Positions 39,101-45,800 of a DNA stretch of 64,000 bases are shown here, piece after piece (the stretch's first letter is position 1; the number at the start of each line of letters is the position of its first letter). The notes under the pieces were generated by a model that made no database searches, was not told the DNA's origin, and saw nothing but the letters and a program-made list of their open reading frames with translations. The DNA comes from Hellea sp. (lineage in GTDB: Bacteria > Pseudomonadota > Alphaproteobacteria > Caulobacterales > Maricaulaceae), in NCBI GenBank assembly GCA_020627655.1, contig JAHDGM010000007.1, positions 1 through 64,000 of the forward strand, read 5' to 3'. The position numbers were made by a program, and so were the translations under genes.

Positions 39101-40008
39101 GTTTCTCTGATGCTCTGTCAGTTTACGGTGAAGAGCGTATGCAATTCAATGAGCGCGGTCTGAACGGCGTTACCCATGCCTATGGTGTGGAATACAAGCC
39201 AGGTAAGTGGAATCTGAACCTCTCGGGTGAGCTCGGCCGCGTCAATGATCTTGACCGCGAAGCGATCTCCGCTGGAGTTGGATTCAAAGATGATCATATG
39301 CAGGCGGGTATTACCTCCGAATTCCGTCAGGATAAAAATGTCCTGACCGGGGAGGACCGCCGCACATGGCTCCTGCGCTCGACAGCTCTCTATCAGATGA
39401 GTGATGAGTTGCGTCTGCAAGGTAAGTTCAACATGGTCAAATCCGACCTAAGCGAAGGAACATCGGCTCTCGACTTTAACGAAGCTGAGTTTACGGAAGC
39501 GTCCATTGCAGCGGCCTATCGTCCGGTCTGGGATGATCGTTTCAACTTGCTGGCCAAAGCGGTCTATCTCTATGATCTGTCGCCGTCGTCACAGCGTTTT
39601 GGCGGAGAGTCTGTCAATTATCGTCAGAAGAGTACAATTTACTCTGTAGATGGTAGTTATGATATTCACCCGCGCTGGACACTTGGGGCAAAGTACGGCC
39701 ATCGTAGCGGTGAAGTCACGGATAGCCGCGAGAGCGATGATTTCTATAAGTCATCGGCTGATCTTGGTGTGATCCGCCTCGATTACCACCTAACCCATCG
39801 TTGGGATGCGACGCTTGAAGGTCGTTACCTTAGCATTGGTGACGGCACGGTTGAACGCACTGGCGGTCTGGCGGCTCTGTACCGTCACATCAATGACAAC
39901 GCCAAAATCGGCGTTGGCCTGACTTATGGCGGGATTGAACAGGAATATTTGCTCGCCCGCGATGATGAAGACATTGGCTGGCTGGTTAATGTTGTCGGTA
40001 AATTCTAA
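24175..40008 (+). CDS. Giant repeat-rich surface protein with C-terminal outer-membrane barrel-like region
   Basis: A protein of about 5,277 residues. The order is: an extended signal peptide (hydrophobic core LRATLAFIIPGM, cut after QANA); a proprotein-convertase P-domain-like module (about 50-245; 'YTGDMAAELRSPSG', 'GSWGLYVEDA'); about 27 tandem Ig-like DUF11/DUF7507-type repeats (369-3306), plus one degenerate copy. Next come a thrombospondin-3-like calcium-binding stretch (about 3456-3490), two further DUF11-like domains, an SdrD-B-like module (about 3922; 'LGRVYDDVNHNGYPDDGEPG'), and about 860 residues of alternating beta-strands ending in ...VVGKF, a typical outer-membrane barrel C-terminus. 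I infer surface anchoring by its own barrel and an adhesive or stalk role. ATG 24175 is preferred over TTG 24163 because GGTGA precedes it. A strong terminator follows. Confidence 0.85.
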   Translation: MGDIFNNQINTSGESKRNQSITRWLRATLAFIIPGMTSVMLGTQANAYDFCATQPAGGDIAWDLEDNGNKTIPFSFTAGDVWTNVENVGSASIRGKHQYTGDMAAELRSPSGTNVVLFRLGDGRYGEGASGCFRADFDITFSDTHSGPDLSVSSEGTYCTGSNNRGSEGVWPQPYLPNFPNVGSSPAINGTVRTYNSQGMSSNLLSNFVGDDPLSGSWGLYVEDAYAQDVGTVEEACLDMDFGSVTYDIWVSSDANCADQLDTATFDEGDTVNVCYVVSNEATQDFNLQSETNDHGQALTELNGAYSAKLGGSATVKTAVRTFTAGDGTLPVGTTELSGDVTVEGTDSHFSAGETLTTNEKVTITVRKSSLAIDKAAPSNADEDGSSSVTLGDTLTYVITVTNDGQVGQPDVVITDPKLTPDTQNCGSLANGQSCTLTGTYTVTQADVDAGQILNTASVVSSKITTPLEDTETTPVAQTDSLAIDKPAPANADGDSSGDVSVGDVLTYTITATNDGTTTLNNVVVSDPLTTPSSTTCTTLAPGATCVLTGTYTVTQADVDAGSIVNTASVESTEITTPVTEGETTPVAQTDSLAIDKPAPANADGDSSGDVSVGDVLTYTITATNDGTTTQSNVTVTDSMISPNTRVCTSLAPGATCSLTGTYTVTQADVDAGSIVNTAGVTSDDITTAVEDVETTPVAQTDSLAIDKPAPANADGDSSGDVSVGDVLTYTITATNDGTTTQSNVVVSDPMISPSSTTCTTLAPGATCVLTGTYTVTQADVDAGSITNTAGVTSDDITTAVEDGNVQTIVASPELSMTKTAVETNFTAVGDTISYNYEVTNTGNVSITGLSVTDDKIATVTCPVTSLAPGASTTCTATYTVTQADLDAGSVTNNADADATPSGGTLTPAEASETVNGTQSPALSVEKTSVDTTFAAVGDLLEYEYKVTNTGNVTVTDPISVNDDKIPAPAVVSCPALPMGGLAPNEFITCTASYSVTQTDIDAGSVTNVATATDGTTTSPSDSVTVDATQTPELTMVKSAIETSYTAVGDILNYEYSVENTGNVAISDIAVTDDRIDTVSCLVTGVGNGDANLDPGETVVCTANYTVTQADLDAGSVTNNASVTGTPTGGSLTDATAQETVNADQQPALTMAKASLETSYAAVGDVLNYEYTVENTGNVYVSNISVTDDKIDSVTCDVSAVGNNDPNLDPGEIVVCTASYTVTQADIDAGSVTNNASVTGDPSGGTLTDATAQETVDATQNPAMEVVKTATDVQFELPGDVTTYDYVVTNTGNTTITDPISVNDNLITSVSCPALPAGGLAPNASLTCTASYTVTQADLDAGSVTNLASATDGTTTSPQTSETIPADQSPALSIAKAALFTEFTTAGEVVEYEYTVTNTGNLTLTGGVNVVDDKIGTISCVTGNFIPGAVETCRASYTITQADIDAGSVTNQAYGQNGSLVSAPVDVTVNANQTPSVDFVKRATTSSFTQAGDVLSYEFDVTNSGNVTLIGLSLSDDLTSVSCPQTSLAPSASMMCTASYTVTQADVDAGEVVNNASITAVPPSGTSITETSTATVDSSATSSLSFAKRALDTSFATAGDVLDYAFDVENTGTITLSAIAISDDLATVSCPFTTLAPAQTMVCNASYTVTQADIDAGSVTNNASIASELPDGSVGPDSTDSAVVNAALMPELTVDKVALGASYASVGDVLSYTYAVTNTGNVTVSAINVTDDLIPALSCPATTLSPNASMTCTGDYTVTQADIDAGSVTNTATATGTPSGGTLAPATDMETVNADQMPSLATVKTAMTADYDAVGDVVSYEYEVTNTGNVTITDAITVSDDKIASVNCPALPSGGLAPNAAITCTATYVVTQADIDAGSVTNTASATDGTTTSPDVSETVNAVQTPSLAMTKTASPQTYAAVGDVVSYDYVVTNTGNVTFTDAVSVSDDKISSVTCPALPAGGLAPNASLTCTATYTVTQADLDAGSVTNLASASSGATSSPDVSETVTADQMPSLSVDKTAVNTSYAATGDVLDYNYLVTNTGNVTITDAITVSDDLIASVSCPALPATGLAPNATLTCTASYTVTQADIDAGSVTNIASASDGNVTSPTDSATVNADQMPSLTMVKTALTTAYASPGDVLSYEYEVTNTGNVTMTGVVTVSDDLIDTVACPALPFAGLAPNASITCTATYVATQADIDTGSVTNIASASNGSTLSPTDSATVNATQAPALTVVKDADAFTFAMPGDVINYTYEVINAGNTTITNAISVADDKTTVACPALPAGGLAPMASLTCTASYAVTQADIDAGEVTNLASATDGLITSPQVSETVIATQDPSMSVVKTATSVNFVLPGDVTTYEYVITNNGNVTITDPVTITDNRIASVSCPALPAGGLAPNAAMTCTATYTATQDDLDQGSVTNIATASDGTTTSDPVSETIPASQAPALTIRKSSTDTTYAAVGEVLSYTYEVENTGNVTLTGDISVVDDKIGTFVCFSGNLVPGGVESCVETYTVTQADIDNGEVTNNAYGDHPRATSAPVAVTIPADQMPELSLLKEALTADFDMAGETLDYRYTVTNTGNTTIIYPIDVDDNRIPNVTCPALPAGGLLPGANMVCTGSDTVTQADVDSGSVTNTATATDGQTTSSPPQTATVNAVQTPSMGVQKLAGDSAYAAVGDELDYTYIVTNTGNVTLTDAISVTDSRIDNVSCPALPAGGLLPGATITCTATDTVTQADLDAGSVMNTASATDGTTTSGTVDVTVEATQEPALEMTKTAREADFDAAGDTVTYDYVVTNTGNVTLTNAITVSDDKIASVSCPALPVGGLAPTASLTCSATYTVTQADMDAGSVTNLASASDGSTTSPQVSETVDAVQSSGLAMTKTAVETSYAAVGETLTYNYLVTNTGNVSITSDITVTDDRIATVTCPALPAGGLAPSASITCTATDTVSQADIDAGSVTNTAAASDGTTISPSVSETVTADQNVGFTVDKQAVSNDFSAVGDVLSYAYILENTGNVSLTETATIADDKIGTITCPAMPSGGLVPGATLTCEADYTVTQADLDTGSVTNIASATIGTETSANDTVTIEGTQAPELTIAKSSNASPFTAVGEIVSYEYVVSNSGNVTITAPVTVSDDKIATVNCPALPSGGLAPMASITCSADYAVTQADLDNGSVTNIASASDGTTVSETDSVTVDAAQQSGLSIAKSSLTTSFNMPGDIVSYEYVVTNTGNVTLTDAISVADDKISDVTCPALPSGGLAPQATLTCSADYTVTQSDIDNGSVTNIATASAGNTTSPADEVTVEASREPELSVTKSVTETVQVGGPIYDVTYEIAMENTGNVTLTDLQLQDDLATALSPATIYDVPTVQASGFNSGSANTAYDGASNLDLLANNPMLMVGESGLVTLQVRVDTTNGGPANANTAIGNAPVLSSPVPSNDPMVTPDNSSDVNPTPLVINDLDGDGVNDLLESASEDRDGDGIPDQEDYDPTGYFYCEENGRILTGGGISVSGPAGSNSALGTANNITIVQDGSNGYYQFYVTAPGRYTLSPTYPDTGAPSTRRPVQNVALDVTSMLPSNPGILGSSEFGDTGELADFSAETNTPFYFTFDIEAGDPSILMNNIPLQHCGSSELSLSKTVAADPVTQDNGQQLVSYNFTVTNTGETRVDDIQIIDDLGSVYGPANITIGTNSIIDEPINYAGGLNEGFDGVTDIEVLNGLGELEAGKSLTVNVQALVTPETASTFINKATVQGGDPLDGSIVLADDTASIQLVPAAKVSDLVVRKVARPRTVQIGDPILYTIEVMNTGLGTVTDIDIVDNIPAGFAYIPNSATVSDGTDSVKLEPEMVTAGQLSWGIANMNASPLDYLASGETVSVNLRLLAGPNVDFGQHENQAWAQNNDTGERSAIATASVDYIPEPTFDCTPVLGRVYDDVNHNGYPDDGEPGLPGVRLVTVNGDIITTDGHGRYHIPCAMIADSENGSNFLLKADVRTLPLGFATTTENPRVVRATRGKFVKLNFGAAFRPKLRIDLFEQDYDRGLMTAEAASRIRTVMNSNSDAERALVIYHASDDQSVDQAQANLTLAMKVIEELAPKALQDVALEASWGDAEIFVDERDRQPVQYDQSSVEGKDGERVTFKSNGKGGLDKSETYDYAFDVKGAMRGQKGSKPLTGDERERSISLAGRQDRYADETARPGRLQRWVGWADSTSSYAEGPELETTVDALDPVKRLNAQADIVATEQGRMIMAEAYHNYAAFTDRLEVRVFDADRSVRGTPLAVLAVTNGKASGALGEDWPEELSYVLRAYGSDGDFDETALKSLHNGDAEYDLSMEDWAQQAYTAFGQNTLVKNNVTTRGGAVRVYGRNIAGGTALVMGQTVRVDESGRFVSEQILPKGEQQVAVELAGVNGTTHRMVRMVEVKDRDTFYVAQIEATVGERPSSDDTFTEGRVAFYVRSRLNDRWAFTATADTGEAEIGDLLNGLDDKDVSQLLRRLDPDKYYPVYGDDSTIEQDAPTSGRIYARLERDDDYLLWGNYQTNFSDTEYGRIQRTLYGAKLHWDENNATKFGDARTEVTAFLAEGGTRQGRDELQGTGGSIYYLRHGDVSIGSEIVRVETRDVVSGLVIESRRMSYGTDYDMDFIQGRILLNRPLSSTANDGRLFRDGSQSGHETVLVVDYEFSLLGAGDDSSIYGARASRWFNDLVKVGVTYNHGDDGGVESDLYEADLTLQLAAGTYIKGEIAQTEGAGVETYRSDDGGFTYARRDRGGLANDAKAMAYAIEAATDLSDYFDADGRVYAYWRKREAGFAGYAENTNQSVEQYGGGMRLDVFEDFSLNARADIFEDQTVGTNSFAEASAEYALNDNVKLSGGVSYNDNGTTSGTSIGGRAEYAFNNDAHVYVFGQAGLEGDNARTTDRAGVGGELRIGKRLLAGGEVSGGEDGLGARLSARVQSEDGDEYYAAYDLPLQSQVASNMGTFNLGARRRFSDALSVYGEERMQFNERGLNGVTHAYGVEYKPGKWNLNLSGELGRVNDLDREAISAGVGFKDDHMQAGITSEFRQDKNVLTGEDRRTWLLRSTALYQMSDELRLQGKFNMVKSDLSEGTSALDFNEAEFTEASIAAAYRPVWDDRFNLLAKAVYLYDLSPSSQRFGGESVNYRQKSTIYSVDGSYDIHPRWTLGAKYGHRSGEVTDSRESDDFYKSSADLGVIRLDYHLTHRWDATLEGRYLSIGDGTVERTGGLAALYRHINDNAKIGVGLTYGGIEQEYLLARDDEDIGWLVNVVGKF
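25279..34092 (+). repeat. Tandem array of about 27 coding Ig-like repeats
   Basis: Four repeats of 111 residues (333 bp) come first, beginning like 'SLAIDKPAPANADGDSSGD'. About 23 repeats of roughly 90-110 residues follow, beginning like 'P-x-L-x-x-x-K-T-A' and holding 'VTNTGNV' and 'TYTVTQADxDAGSVTN'. Almost every unit has two cysteines about 8-16 residues apart around 'SLAPGA' or 'LPAGGLAPNA', consistent with one disulfide per domain. A final degenerate copy starts at 34093. Confidence 0.9.
25588..26065 (+). repeat. 145-bp exact direct repeat inside the giant gene
   Basis: Bases 25588-25732 and 25921-26065 read identically, spaced by exactly 333 bp. The third unit (from about 26254) is close but not identical. 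This marks recent duplication or gene conversion among the first four repeats, and is a site prone to length change or assembly collapse. Confidence 0.88.
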
Positions 40009-40054
40009 AACTCGGCATAGACTTACTCCCGTCTAACATTGCAAAACAAATGCC

Positions 40055-40088
40055 AAGAGCCCCGGATTTTCCGGGGCTCTTCTTTTTT
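40055..40088 (+). terminator. Strong rho-independent terminator of the giant gene
   Basis: Perfect 12-bp stem AAGAGCCCCGGA/TCCGGGGCTCTT (40055-40066, 40070-40081) with a 3-base loop, followed by CTTTTTT. It starts 47 bases after the stop. Confidence 0.95.
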
Positions 40089-40135
40089 GGGACGCTTCAT
40101 GGTTAATGGCATCTTAATTGCTCAGTTCCGTCATT

Positions 40136-41800
40136 ATGATGGAACCGGGTGCAAAATTAATAAGAACAGCTGCGTTGATGATGATCACGGCCTTGGGGGC
40201 TTGCGGGGGTGGTGGCTCGTCCTCAACGCCTGCGCCAACAAGTTCTGTAACACCGGCCACGACCAGCCAGTCCGCCACTCATGTAAAACTGAGCGGCGCA
40301 GTTACTTATGATCATGTTCCGCATAAGGCCCAAGGATACGGGCTTGATTATAATGCAATTGTGAAAAGCCCTGCGCGCGGTGTTGTCGTGGCGCTTCTGG
40401 ATGACAAAGATAATGTCATTCAAACAACCTCCACTAATGCACAGGGACGTTATAGTTTTGATGTTGGTTTAAACACATCGGTCAAAGTTCAAGTTCAGGC
40501 AAAATTACTCGCAAGTGATAAACAGGCGTGGGATGTTTCGACGACAGATAACACACTCGATAATGCCCTTTACGCGATGGAGGGAAGTTTAAAATCATCT
40601 GGCAGCCAGAGCAGTCAAACCCGTGATCTTCATGCAGGCTCAGGGTGGAATAACGGCGCTTATACTGGAGACCGTGTTGCGGCGCCATTTGCAATTCTTG
40701 ATCCTATCTATGAAGCGATCACTTCCGTGACAGCCATTGATCCGGACGCGGTTATGCCGAAACTTGAAATTCGTTGGAGCGCGGATAATGCGCCTGTAAT
40801 CGGTGATAAATCCAAAGGGCAGATTGGGACATCCGGTTTTCATAAGGATGACAATGTCATTTATCTGCTAGGTGCAGAGGGACGTGATACGGATGAATAC
40901 GATCCACATGTGATTATTCACGAGTGGGGACATTATTTTGAGCATAATTTGGCCAGAATGGATTCCCTTGGTGGCTTACACAGTCTGGGCGATAAGCTTG
41001 ATCCGCGTGTGGCTTTTAGCGAAGGTTTCGGTAATGCGCTATCTGCAATCATTACGGGTGATCCCGAATATAAGGACAGTTCCGGGGAGGGGCAGGACGG
41101 CGGATTTGTCATCGATTTCGAAGACATGTCCCCCGTCCGCGCCGGCTGGTTCAATGAAGGTTCTGTGGCGGCTATAATATATGATGTCCATGATGATAAT
41201 TCAGATGGGTCTGATCATATGTCGCTGGGTTTTGCGCCGATTTACCAAGCGCTTACGGATGACACATTCAAAAACAGCAGCGTGTTTACAACCATATACA
41301 CATTTTCAGAGAGTCTCTTGAAGCAGTCATCGGTCAATAACGCAGATTACGAAATGTTGTTATCCGGTCAGAAGATTGCGTCTAGTGATGGAAAAGGAGC
41401 CGGGGAAAACAATAGCGGATCTATTGCTTCAGCGCTACCTGTGTACAAAGAGGTTCGTTTAGGTGAAGATCCTGTCCAAATTTGTTCAGTTGATGATGCC
41501 GGGAATTATAACAAGCTTGGGAACCGCGAATTTGTCTTACTGGATTTGGAAACAGACGGAAATTATATGATTTCTGTTAAGCGTAAATCCGGTGAAGAGC
41601 AGCGCGATCCGGATTTCAATATCTGGAAGGGTGCCGAGTTGGTTCAGGAGGTTTCGTCTTCGCTAAGGGATGAAGAAATCTTCCGTGGTTCTTTGCGCGC
41701 AGGAAATTACGTGATTGAAGCTTATGATTTTTATAATATCAATGGCGGCTCAACTAAGCGCGGTGACGCCTGTTATGCGTTAACTGTCTTAAAAGAGTAG
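40136..41800 (+). CDS. Zinc-metallopeptidase-like lipoprotein
   Basis: A 554-residue predicted lipoprotein. The signal peptide ends in a lipobox (LGAC, Cys23) followed by a flexible Gly/Ser/Thr-rich linker. Residues about 50-115 look like a carboxypeptidase-regulatory/CNA-B-type beta fold ('ARGVVVALLDDKDNVIQ'). A gluzincin-type zinc site is at 262-266 (HEWGH), with Glu296 in 'AFSEGFGN' as the likely third ligand. A C-terminal beta-rich domain resembles peptidase pre-peptidase C modules. The peptidase family and substrate are unknown. It follows the giant gene after its terminator and could act on surface proteins (inference). The ATG at 40136 or the next codon gives the signal peptide; no clear ribosome site separates them. 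Confidence 0.75.
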   Translation: MMEPGAKLIRTAALMMITALGACGGGGSSSTPAPTSSVTPATTSQSATHVKLSGAVTYDHVPHKAQGYGLDYNAIVKSPARGVVVALLDDKDNVIQTTSTNAQGRYSFDVGLNTSVKVQVQAKLLASDKQAWDVSTTDNTLDNALYAMEGSLKSSGSQSSQTRDLHAGSGWNNGAYTGDRVAAPFAILDPIYEAITSVTAIDPDAVMPKLEIRWSADNAPVIGDKSKGQIGTSGFHKDDNVIYLLGAEGRDTDEYDPHVIIHEWGHYFEHNLARMDSLGGLHSLGDKLDPRVAFSEGFGNALSAIITGDPEYKDSSGEGQDGGFVIDFEDMSPVRAGWFNEGSVAAIIYDVHDDNSDGSDHMSLGFAPIYQALTDDTFKNSSVFTTIYTFSESLLKQSSVNNADYEMLLSGQKIASSDGKGAGENNSGSIASALPVYKEVRLGEDPVQICSVDDAGNYNKLGNREFVLLDLETDGNYMISVKRKSGEEQRDPDFNIWKGAELVQEVSSSLRDEEIFRGSLRAGNYVIEAYDFYNINGGSTKRGDACYALTVLKE

Positions 41801-41920
41801 GGGCCTATTGAGCCATATTTGCTTGGGTCGCTGCGCGAGCTTTCTTCTGATTGTTTATAATTTAGTCAATCAAATGTTTAGTAGACTTGACGTCATTTAG
41901 GGGGTCATCTTTAATAGAGC

Positions 41921-42712
41921 ATGGCAATGAAGATGCGTATTTCAAGTTTAGTGCTAACAATCACGGTAGGTTGGATCCAAATTGCTTCTGCCGAAGTTCC
42001 AACAGCCGATAATTGGCTTAGCCAATCTTATGAAATTTGCGAGCCGGATCCCAGTGATAATCAAAAACTAAAACCCGTAATATTTACGCCACAGTATGAA
42101 ACAAAAACTGTCATCCCGGAAGAATGCCGTACGCCTGAAAATCCTGAGCCTGTATTAATTCCACTCGGTGATCGCGGCGCGACGATAGTATACAAAACAG
42201 TTCCAAGAGTTTGTGCAATGCGGACTGAACGTTACGTAAAGCAACAATTTATTGGATTTCAAAATTTCAATGATCAGTTGACGGATCAGTATGGCCGACT
42301 GATTTCGAATAAAAATCCACTGAAACCGTATTCTGTGAATATGCCAGAATTACAAGATATAGTTTTGGAGGAGATTGAAAGTCCTAATGATTACCAGAGT
42401 CGATCTTTGCCGAAAAACCCGGAGACTTGCACTTACTTCGAAGTGCCTCAACGATATAAGCGTTTCAGGCAAAAACTTCGAACTCATGTTATGAAGACGG
42501 GTTATTATACATGTGCAGCAGAAGGTGGATTCGAACTGAGCGCCCCGCCGACGCAAATTATCACGCGTTATAAGACGAAAGTAATCGAACCAGCTAGATT
42601 ATATCTTTGGAACGATAAAGAGGAGCAAATTGTCGGAACGAGGACCGCGCTTGCAGACTATTTCAATGAAATGAATGTTTCGGGGCAGTGCATTTGGCAA
42701 TATGCGAAATAA
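41921..42712 (+). CDS. Secreted protein of unknown function
   Basis: A 263-residue protein with a signal peptide (MRISSLVLTITVGWIQIASA, cleavage before EVP). The mature part is rich in Pro, Thr and Tyr and holds at least six well-spaced cysteines (for example in YEICEP, PEECRT, RVCAM, ETCTY, YYTCAA and GQCIW), suggesting three disulfides in the periplasm or outside. No domain was recognised. There are three closely spaced ATGs, and the true start could be any of them. It stands alone between the metallopeptidase and pyruvate carboxylase genes. Confidence 0.65.
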   Translation: MAMKMRISSLVLTITVGWIQIASAEVPTADNWLSQSYEICEPDPSDNQKLKPVIFTPQYETKTVIPEECRTPENPEPVLIPLGDRGATIVYKTVPRVCAMRTERYVKQQFIGFQNFNDQLTDQYGRLISNKNPLKPYSVNMPELQDIVLEEIESPNDYQSRSLPKNPETCTYFEVPQRYKRFRQKLRTHVMKTGYYTCAAEGGFELSAPPTQIITRYKTKVIEPARLYLWNDKEEQIVGTRTALADYFNEMNVSGQCIWQYAK

Positions 42713-42817
42713 TCTAAAAATCTGTAATCTAGCTGTCCAAATAATTTAATATCAAAACTAAAACGGTGCGGATGTGAAAACCTATGTTACATCTTGCAGG
42801 GTTGCAAAGTTTAATGG

Positions 42818-42835
42818 TATGACAGCGCTGTCATA
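42818..42835. promoter_or_regulatory. 18-bp palindromic operator upstream of pyc
   Basis: TATGACAGCGCTGTCATA is a perfect 18-bp palindrome, 36 bases before the pyc start. Its 14-bp core is identical to the site upstream of glk at 12162-12175, and both continue with TAAT to the right. The pattern fits a LacI-type dimer operator. No such regulator gene is in the window. Confidence 0.7.
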
Positions 42836-42871
42836 ATGCGATATTATGAACATGAAATATGGTAGGCTAGA

Positions 42872-45800
42872 ATGACTGAGTTTTCAAAAATATTGATTGC
42901 GAACCGTGGTGAAATCGCCATCCGGATTATGAGAGCGGCCAATGAACTCGGTAAAAAAACCGTCGCGATCTATGCTGAAGAAGACAAGCTTGGACTGCAT
43001 CGTTACAAAGCCGATGAAGCCTATTTAATCGGGCAGGGTTTAGGGCCTGTAAAAGCCTATCTTTCCATTGATGAAATTATCCGCATTGCCAAACAAAGCG
43101 GCGCCGATGCGATCCACCCCGGTTATGGACTATTGTCCGAAAATCCAGATTTCGTAGATGCGTGCCACGCCGCAGGCATTGCGTTCATCGGTCCGCGGGC
43201 GGAATCTATGCGTCTATTGGGGGATAAAGCCTCGGCCCGTAACGTGGCGGTTAAGGCGGGTGTTCCGGTTATTCCGGCCACAGATGTACTTGGCGACGAT
43301 ATCACCGCCATTAAAGATCAAGCCGCCGAAATTGGATATCCCCTTATGCTTAAGGCCAGTTGGGGCGGCGGCGGGCGCGGCATGCGGCCCATTTACAGTG
43401 AAGACGAGCTTGAAGCTAAAATCCGTGAAGGTCGCCGCGAAGCCGAAGCCGCTTTTGGCAATGGCGAAGGTTTCCTTGAAAAGATGATCACCCGGGCGCG
43501 TCACGTTGAAGTACAAATTCTAGGTGATAAAGCCGGAAATATTTATCATCTGTGGGAACGGGATTGCTCGGTTCAGCGCCGCAATCAGAAGGTTGTTGAG
43601 CGCGCGCCAGCACCTTATTTGTCCGAGAGGCAGCGCACTGAGCTTTGTGAGCTCGCAGTTAAACTTACCCGTTATGTGGGCTATGAATGTGCCTGCACAG
43701 TTGAGTTTCTCATGGATATGGAGACAGATGATTTCTATTTCATCGAGGTCAATCCCCGGGTTCAGGTTGAACATACGGTTACAGAAGAAGTCACAGGTAT
43801 CGATATTGTTCGGGCCCAGATTTTACTTGCCGAAGGCAAGACTTTGGCAGAGGCAACAGGTGCGAATTCACAAGATGATGTGATCTTAAATGGTCATGCT
43901 TTACAGTGCCGGGTAACAACTGAAGATCCTACCAATAACTTCATTCCTGATTATGGCCGCATCACAGCCTATAGATCAGCCAACGGCATGGGCATTCGAC
44001 TGGACGGCGGAACGGCTTATGCAGGCGCTGTGATTACGCGCTATTATGATAGTCTTTTGGTAAAAGTCACAGCGTGGGCTCCAACTGCTGAGATGGCCAT
44101 TGCCCGTATGGATAGATCATTACGAGAATTCCGTATTCGGGGCGTGAACACCAATATTCCTTTCGTTGAAAATCTTCTAAAACATCCCAAATTTTTAGAT
44201 AATAGCTATACGACTAAGTTCATCGATAATACGGCCGAGTTGTTCAAGTTTCCGCGCCGGAAAAACCGGGCTAACAAGCTGTTGACTTATATCGCCGATA
44301 TATCGGTCAATGGCCACGGACAGACCAAAGGGGCATCGCGGCCCGCTACTGCCAAGCTGCATATTGAACCTCCGGCCTTGCAGGTAGAAACGCCGCCGCG
44401 CGGCCTGAAAAATCTACTGGATGAAAAAGGCGCGCAGGCCGTGTCTGATTACCTGCGAGATCAAAAGCGCGTTATGATCACGGATACGACTATGCGGGAC
44501 GGGCATCAGTCTTTGCTGGCGACGCGGATGCGCTCTATTGATATGATGAATATAGCGCAGACCTATAGCCATAACCTGCCTGAACTGTTTTCGATGGAAT
44601 GTTGGGGCGGAGCCACATTTGATGTCGCCTATCGGTTCTTGCAAGAAGATCCATGGGATCGTCTGCGCGTACTTCGCGCGCGCATGCCCAACCTGTTGAC
44701 GCAAATGCTGCTGCGATCTTCAAATGCTGTCGGTTATACGAATTATCCTGACAATGTTGTGGTAAACTTTATCGAGCGTGCGGCTCAAAACGGTGTCGAT
44801 GTGTTCCGTGTTTTTGATAGCCTTAACTGGACTGTCAATATGCGTCTTGCCATTGAAACCGTGATCAAGTCCGAAAAAATATGCGAAGGGACAATTTGTT
44901 ATACGGGCGATATTTTAAACCCTGACCGCTCAAAATATGACTTGAATTATTTTGTGAATATGGGGCGGGAACTCAAGGATATGGGCGTTCATATTCTGGG
45001 TCTCAAAGATATGGCAGGTCTGTTGAAACCTGCCGCAGCGCGCTTATTGGTTAAGGCCTTAAAAGATGAGACGGGCCTTCCGGTACATTTCCATACCCAC
45101 GATACAAGCGGTATTGCTGCGTCCACAGTTCTGGCCGCCTGTGAGGCCGGGGCAGATGCGGTAGACGCCGCTATGGATGCATTTTCCGGCGGGACGTCAC
45201 AGCCTTGTTTGGGATCTATTGTTGAGGCTCTACGTCATACGGAGCGGGATACAGGTCTTGATATCAACGCTATTCGCCATATTTCCGGCTATTGGCAACA
45301 GGTTCGTAAAGGGTATAGCGCCTTTGAAATTGGTGTCAGTTCACCGGCCTCCGAAGTCTATCTTCATGAAATGCCGGGCGGACAGTTTACGAATTTGCGT
45401 GCGCAGGCCGATAGTCTGGGACTTGCAGATCGCTGGGCTGAAGTCGCCCAAAGATATTCAGATGCGAATTTGATGTTTGGAGATATTGTCAAAGTTACGC
45501 CATCGTCCAAGGTTGTTGGCGATATGGCCCTGATGATGGTGACGCAGAATTTAACCCGTCAACAGGTTGAAGACCCGGATCATGATATTTCTTTTCCGGC
45601 GTCTGTAATAGATATGATGCGGGGACAATTGGGACAGCCGCCGGGCGGCTGGCCTGCGGGGCTTCAGCAAAAAGTGCTAAAAGGTGAAAAGCCTTATACG
45701 GTTCGTCCGGGCGAAAAACTAAAACCCGTAGACCTCGCTAAGACCCGCAATGATCTTACGGCTGAGCTTAACGGTTATGCGGTGAGCGACGAAGATCTGT

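Noticed and set aside
40039-40311. 90-codon frame overlapping the start of the metallopeptidase gene
   Set aside because: It starts inside the giant gene's terminator region, overlaps the lipoprotein signal sequence in another frame and has no conserved character.
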